A stretch of 64,000 bases of DNA, from assembly GCA_946566685.1 (NCBI GenBank), contig CAMNXA010000010.1, forward strand, positions 34,504 through 98,503, given 5' to 3'. Shown here in pieces: positions 61,501 to 64,000 of this stretch; the first letter of the stretch is position 1, and every line of letters begins with the position of its first letter. Both the position numbers and the translations under genes were made by a program. This stretch comes from an uncultured Lachnospiraceae bacterium (GTDB lineage Bacteria > Bacillota > Clostridia > Lachnospirales > Lachnospiraceae). Below the pieces are notes generated by a model that was not told the origin of the DNA, did no database searches, and saw only the letters and a list, made by a program, of their open reading frames with translations.

Positions 61501-62388
61501 ATGATCGAAACCCGTCTGTTGCAGTATTTTCTCGCCGTTGCTGAAGAACAGAGTATTACAAAAGCCGCCGAATATCTTCATATTTCCCAGCCCACATTGT
61601 CTAAACAGATGATGGACTTAGAAGAAAATCTGGGAAAACAGCTTTTGATCCGCGGAAAGAAAAAAATCTCGCTGACAGAAGAAGGAACTTTTCTGCGGGG
61701 CCGTGCCCAGGAGATTATCTCTCTGATGGACAAGACGGAAAGTGCTTTTCGGGAAAATGAGCAGAGCATTTCTGGTGATGTCTATATTGGTTGTGGTGAA
61801 TACCGCTCCACTTTTTCCATCATGCAGATCATTCAGGCAATCCAGGTAGAATATCCCGATATCAAATTCCATGTTTTCAGCAGCAATGCCGATGCCATTA
61901 TTGAACGGCTGGACAAAGGCATTCTGGATATGGGATTTTTGCTGTCGCCGGAAATCAGCCCGCGCTATGATTTCCGAAAACTTCCGTTATACGAATCATG
62001 GGGCATTCTTATGCGAAAAGATTCTTCCCTGGCTGAAAAAAAAGAAGTCACATTTACAGATCTTGTAGATCTTCCGTTGATCATGCCCAGCCAGACATCC
62101 AACAGCGGCCGCATGAAAACATATTTTGCCGATGCCATGATCGATCCGCATGTGGTCTGCACCTATAACCTGATTTATAATGCGGGACTTATGGTGGAAG
62201 CCGGTATCGGTTATGCCCTGTGTATTGATAAGCTGATCAATACTGCCGGAAGTCATCCCCTGACATTTCGACCTTTGTCTCCAAGGATTACCTCAGATGT
62301 ATATCTTTTTACGAAGAAATATCAGGTTTTTTCCAAAGCGGCAAAACTGTTTTTAAGCCAGTTGGAGGAAAATATGGACAGTCTATGA
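61501..62388 (+). CDS. LysR family transcriptional regulator
   Basis: A 295-residue regulator: N-terminal winged helix (LLQYFLAVAEEQSITKAAEYLHISQPTLSKQM ahead of LGKQLLIR) and a periplasmic-binding-like effector domain from about residue 90. AAAGGAGG ribosome site. It is divergent from the ABC unit (101 bp between) and convergent with the cyclophilin-like gene, overlapping that gene's stop by 3 bp. Upstream, ATATT-N15-AATAT at about 61445-61469 is a possible operator. Confidence 0.92.
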   Translation: MIETRLLQYFLAVAEEQSITKAAEYLHISQPTLSKQMMDLEENLGKQLLIRGKKKISLTEEGTFLRGRAQEIISLMDKTESAFRENEQSISGDVYIGCGEYRSTFSIMQIIQAIQVEYPDIKFHVFSSNADAIIERLDKGILDMGFLLSPEISPRYDFRKLPLYESWGILMRKDSSLAEKKEVTFTDLVDLPLIMPSQTSNSGRMKTYFADAMIDPHVVCTYNLIYNAGLMVEAGIGYALCIDKLINTAGSHPLTFRPLSPRITSDVYLFTKKYQVFSKAAKLFLSQLEENMDSL

Positions 62389-62700
62389 CTCCAATCTCAG
62401 GGTAATTGTTACATCTTCGCTGCCAAGCAGTTGCACCACCATCTGATTACTGGAATACAGAACGATATCCCCCGCCTGTGTGGTTGCCTGTTCATCATTT
62501 TTAGGCAGGTTCGTCTCAAAAGAGCCAACCTGTTCGAAGCCCCCTTACATAGACATTTGTATGGACATGTGCTGTTCGCCAAGGAGCCTCCTGAGAGTTG
62601 TAACTGACTCATTTTCTTCCCATGCCACGGCAACAGGTTCATCATCGATTGTCATCATGATATTCTTATCTTCTGTCCCCGATTTATCTGCTCTTTTCAT
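62383..62700 (-). pseudogene. Cyclophilin-like gene interrupted by one stop codon
   Basis: Starts at ATG 62700 (AAAGGAG 5 bp upstream) and reads MKRADKSGTEDKNIMMTI through QHMSIQMSM, then meets TAA at 62547-62545 (codon 52). It continues in the same frame as GGFEQVGSFETNLPKNDEQ, GDIVLYSSNQMVVQLLG to a TAG at 62383. The joined sequence of about 105 codons fits the bacterial cyclophilin-like family, where I recall MSMYGGFEQVG; thus the TAA probably replaces a tyrosine codon. No frameshift, so the loss looks recent. Confidence 0.75.
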
Positions 62701-62750
62701 ATCAGGCTCCTTTCTGTGCAATAGACGTTCATAACGTATTGCTAAGGTTA

Positions 62751-63368
62751 TTATTTCATAATTCCCTGTATAATCATAATCATGCCTAATCCTGTCATAA
62801 GACTGCCTAATACGCGGTTCAGGCATCGATAGAGCTTATCTGTCAATCTGTAACGGAAATGTGCCGTAATACCACTGAGGAACAGCCACCAACAAAGAGT
62901 CCCTGTTAAAATTCCGGCAATCAAAAACGTTCTCTGCCTGAAGTCTAATCCGCCTGAAATCCCAAAAGCAGCAAATGCAGCCATAAAAGAGAATATGGTT
63001 ACCGGATTTATCAATGCTGTTGTAAATGCCGACAGGAAACAAAAAGTCAGCGTTCCTCCTGATTTTTTCCGTATCGTTATTGGCTTCTGTTTACATAGGA
63101 TGTCAAAGCCCATAAGCAGTATCAGTATTCCACCAATCATCTGAAGTACGGAATGTCTGGTTGATAGAAAATCGGAAACCACCGTAATGCCAAACACACC
63201 CACGCTGGAATAAATCAAATCAGCAATCGAGGAACCAATCCCCGTCAGAAAACCAGCTGCAAATCCCCTTTCCAGAGTCCTGCCGATTGTCAAAGCTCCA
63301 ATAGCTCCGGCAGGAACTCCAAAAATAAGTCCGATTAGCATACCCTTACAAAAGTATTCTGCTATCAT
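62751..63368 (-). CDS. LysE family amino-acid exporter
   Basis: A 205-residue RhtB/LysE-type permease with six membrane helices. GLIFGVPAGAIGALTIGRTLERGFAAGF is the family N-terminal signature; INPVTIFSFMAAFAAFGIS follows mid-protein. Substrate unknown. ATG 63368 overlaps the stop of the small helical gene (ATGA), and GAAAGGA lies 6 bp upstream. Confidence 0.9.
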   Translation of the reverse strand: MIAEYFCKGMLIGLIFGVPAGAIGALTIGRTLERGFAAGFLTGIGSSIADLIYSSVGVFGITVVSDFLSTRHSVLQMIGGILILLMGFDILCKQKPITIRKKSGGTLTFCFLSAFTTALINPVTIFSFMAAFAAFGISGGLDFRQRTFLIAGILTGTLCWWLFLSGITAHFRYRLTDKLYRCLNRVLGSLMTGLGMIMIIQGIMK

Positions 63369-63601
63369 GTACATTCCTTTCGCATCTCGTTCAGAACATC
63401 ATCCAGATATCCGATACATGACTGCTCTTTGTGAATTTCGTCAAGCAATGTATCTCGCTGCTTTTGCAGCAGTAAAAGTCCTTTTTGTTTTTGACCCTGC
63501 GCTAAACAGCCCAAAACACTGTCAACCACATCTTTCTCGCAACCGGCATCAACCAAGTTCTTAATCAATTCTTCCTCTGACTGGTAACCGCATAACATCA
63601 T
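63365..63601 (-). CDS. Small helical protein upstream of LysE
   Basis: A 78-residue helical protein, MMLCGYQSEEELIKNLVDAG at the start and LLQKQRDTLLDEIHKEQSC at the end of the middle helix. It resembles the 77-residue protein at 61167. ATG 63601 (or 63598) follows GAGGGGGG. Coupled to the LysE gene by a 4-bp overlap. Function unknown. Confidence 0.7.
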   Translation of the reverse strand: MMLCGYQSEEELIKNLVDAGCEKDVVDSVLGCLAQGQKQKGLLLLQKQRDTLLDEIHKEQSCIGYLDDVLNEMRKECT

Positions 63602-63640
63602 TGCACCCCCCCTCAATTCGAATGTGATATTCCAGACTTC

Positions 63641-64000
63641 TCAGGCAATGTCCTTTTCCATTTCGTCCATTCTTTCTGTTTCTTTTTTTGCACCTGCCCG
63701 GAGTATGACCTCTCCGGTACATTCCATCACGGCATCGCCACGTATGATTTCTCCCACACTGTCAACGGTGATATGGCCAGATCTGGGGTTTTTTACGGAA
63801 AGGATATGACCTTTCACATCTGCTTCCACATCCGAATATTCAAAGGATAAATCTGTATCCTCCATGGTACAGTTTATCAGCTTCAGGTTTTTGCAGTAAC
63901 ACAGCGGCTGTGTTCCAATAATTTTGCAGTTGATCAGCGTCAGGTTTTCGGAAAACCATCCAAGATACTCTCCTTTTACAATGCTGTCCTTCACGATGAC
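63641..64000 (-). CDS. DUF3737 family protein, C-terminal part (cut by window edge)
   Basis: The frame stays open to the window end, so only the last 120 or so residues are visible. GEYLGWFSENLTLINCKIIG, GTQPLCYCKNLKLINCTMED and SVKNPRSGHITVDSVGEII form repeated beta-helix-like rungs typical of DUF3737 proteins, which I recall near redox and cyclophilin-like genes. The GTG at 63994 is not the real start. Function unknown. Confidence 0.85.
   Translation of the reverse strand, partial: VIVKDSIVKGEYLGWFSENLTLINCKIIGTQPLCYCKNLKLINCTMEDTDLSFEYSDVEADVKGHILSVKNPRSGHITVDSVGEIIRGDAVMECTGEVILRAGAKKETERMDEMEKDIA

Overview
The window reads as a chromosomal segment of a low-to-medium GC anaerobic Firmicute, most likely class Clostridia, family Lachnospiraceae. 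Support comes from gene content and order: degV, miaB-mutS-mutL-miaA, mreBCD with a long class B PBP, minCDE and rodA, sepF with yggS, the rplU-prp-rpmA-obgE cluster with its Firmicute-type L27 extension, Bacillus-like LexA boxes, and the TIGR03960/TIGR03936 radical SAM pair. Species cannot be assigned from sequence reading alone. No rRNA, tRNA, CRISPR array or complete insertion sequence was seen.

Layout, left half (mostly + strand). 70-8857: degV, an AT-rich accessory gene beside a degenerate miaB fragment, then miaB, mutS, mutL and miaA (tRNA modification and mismatch repair). 9201-11617: a methionine gamma-lyase family PLP enzyme, a DUF4321 membrane protein and radC. 11651-21449: a cell-shape and septum-placement block (mreB, mreC, mreD, PBP2, minC, minD, minE, rodA, mgsA, a D-Ala-D-Ala carboxypeptidase lipoprotein). 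21563-24724: a minimal P-loop protein, a HlyD-like membrane protein, yggS and sepF. 24853-27407: aroB, lspA and rluD. 27494-30325: a structured leader, two small conserved proteins and a CstA-type transporter. 30422-34725: a large surface/membrane protein, a cytidylate kinase-like protein, a small membrane protein and an AI-2E family permease.

Middle. 34918-38019 holds a TtcA-like PP-loop protein, a Xer-type recombinase and the SOS pair lexA / LysM division inhibitor, transcribed divergently over four LexA-box-like sites. 38043-38971 is an FMN riboswitch with the riboflavin transporter ribU. Next come DUF378, a membrane glycosyltransferase-like protein and an orphan LytTR regulator.

Right half (mostly - strand, read from high to low coordinates). 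57148-42052 is a long co-directional series: radical SAM pair, DUF4304, membrane MerR, YbjQ, RNase E/G, NUDIX, a second LspA, a hybrid kinase and a single-domain response regulator. It continues with rplU-prp-rpmA, obgE, yhbY, nadD, yqeK and rsfS (ribosome assembly and NAD). 57222-64000 is accessory: an ABC exporter with a lipoprotein, a divergent LysR regulator, a cyclophilin-like gene broken by one stop codon, a LysE exporter, two related small helical proteins and a DUF3737 gene cut by the window edge.

Most noteworthy: a family of dispersed double-hairpin repeats of about 53 bp at gene ends, some supplying stop codons; a candidate attenuator-type leader ahead of the cstA operon; the miaB remnant beside a mobile-element-type gene; and the nonsense-broken cyclophilin-like gene.
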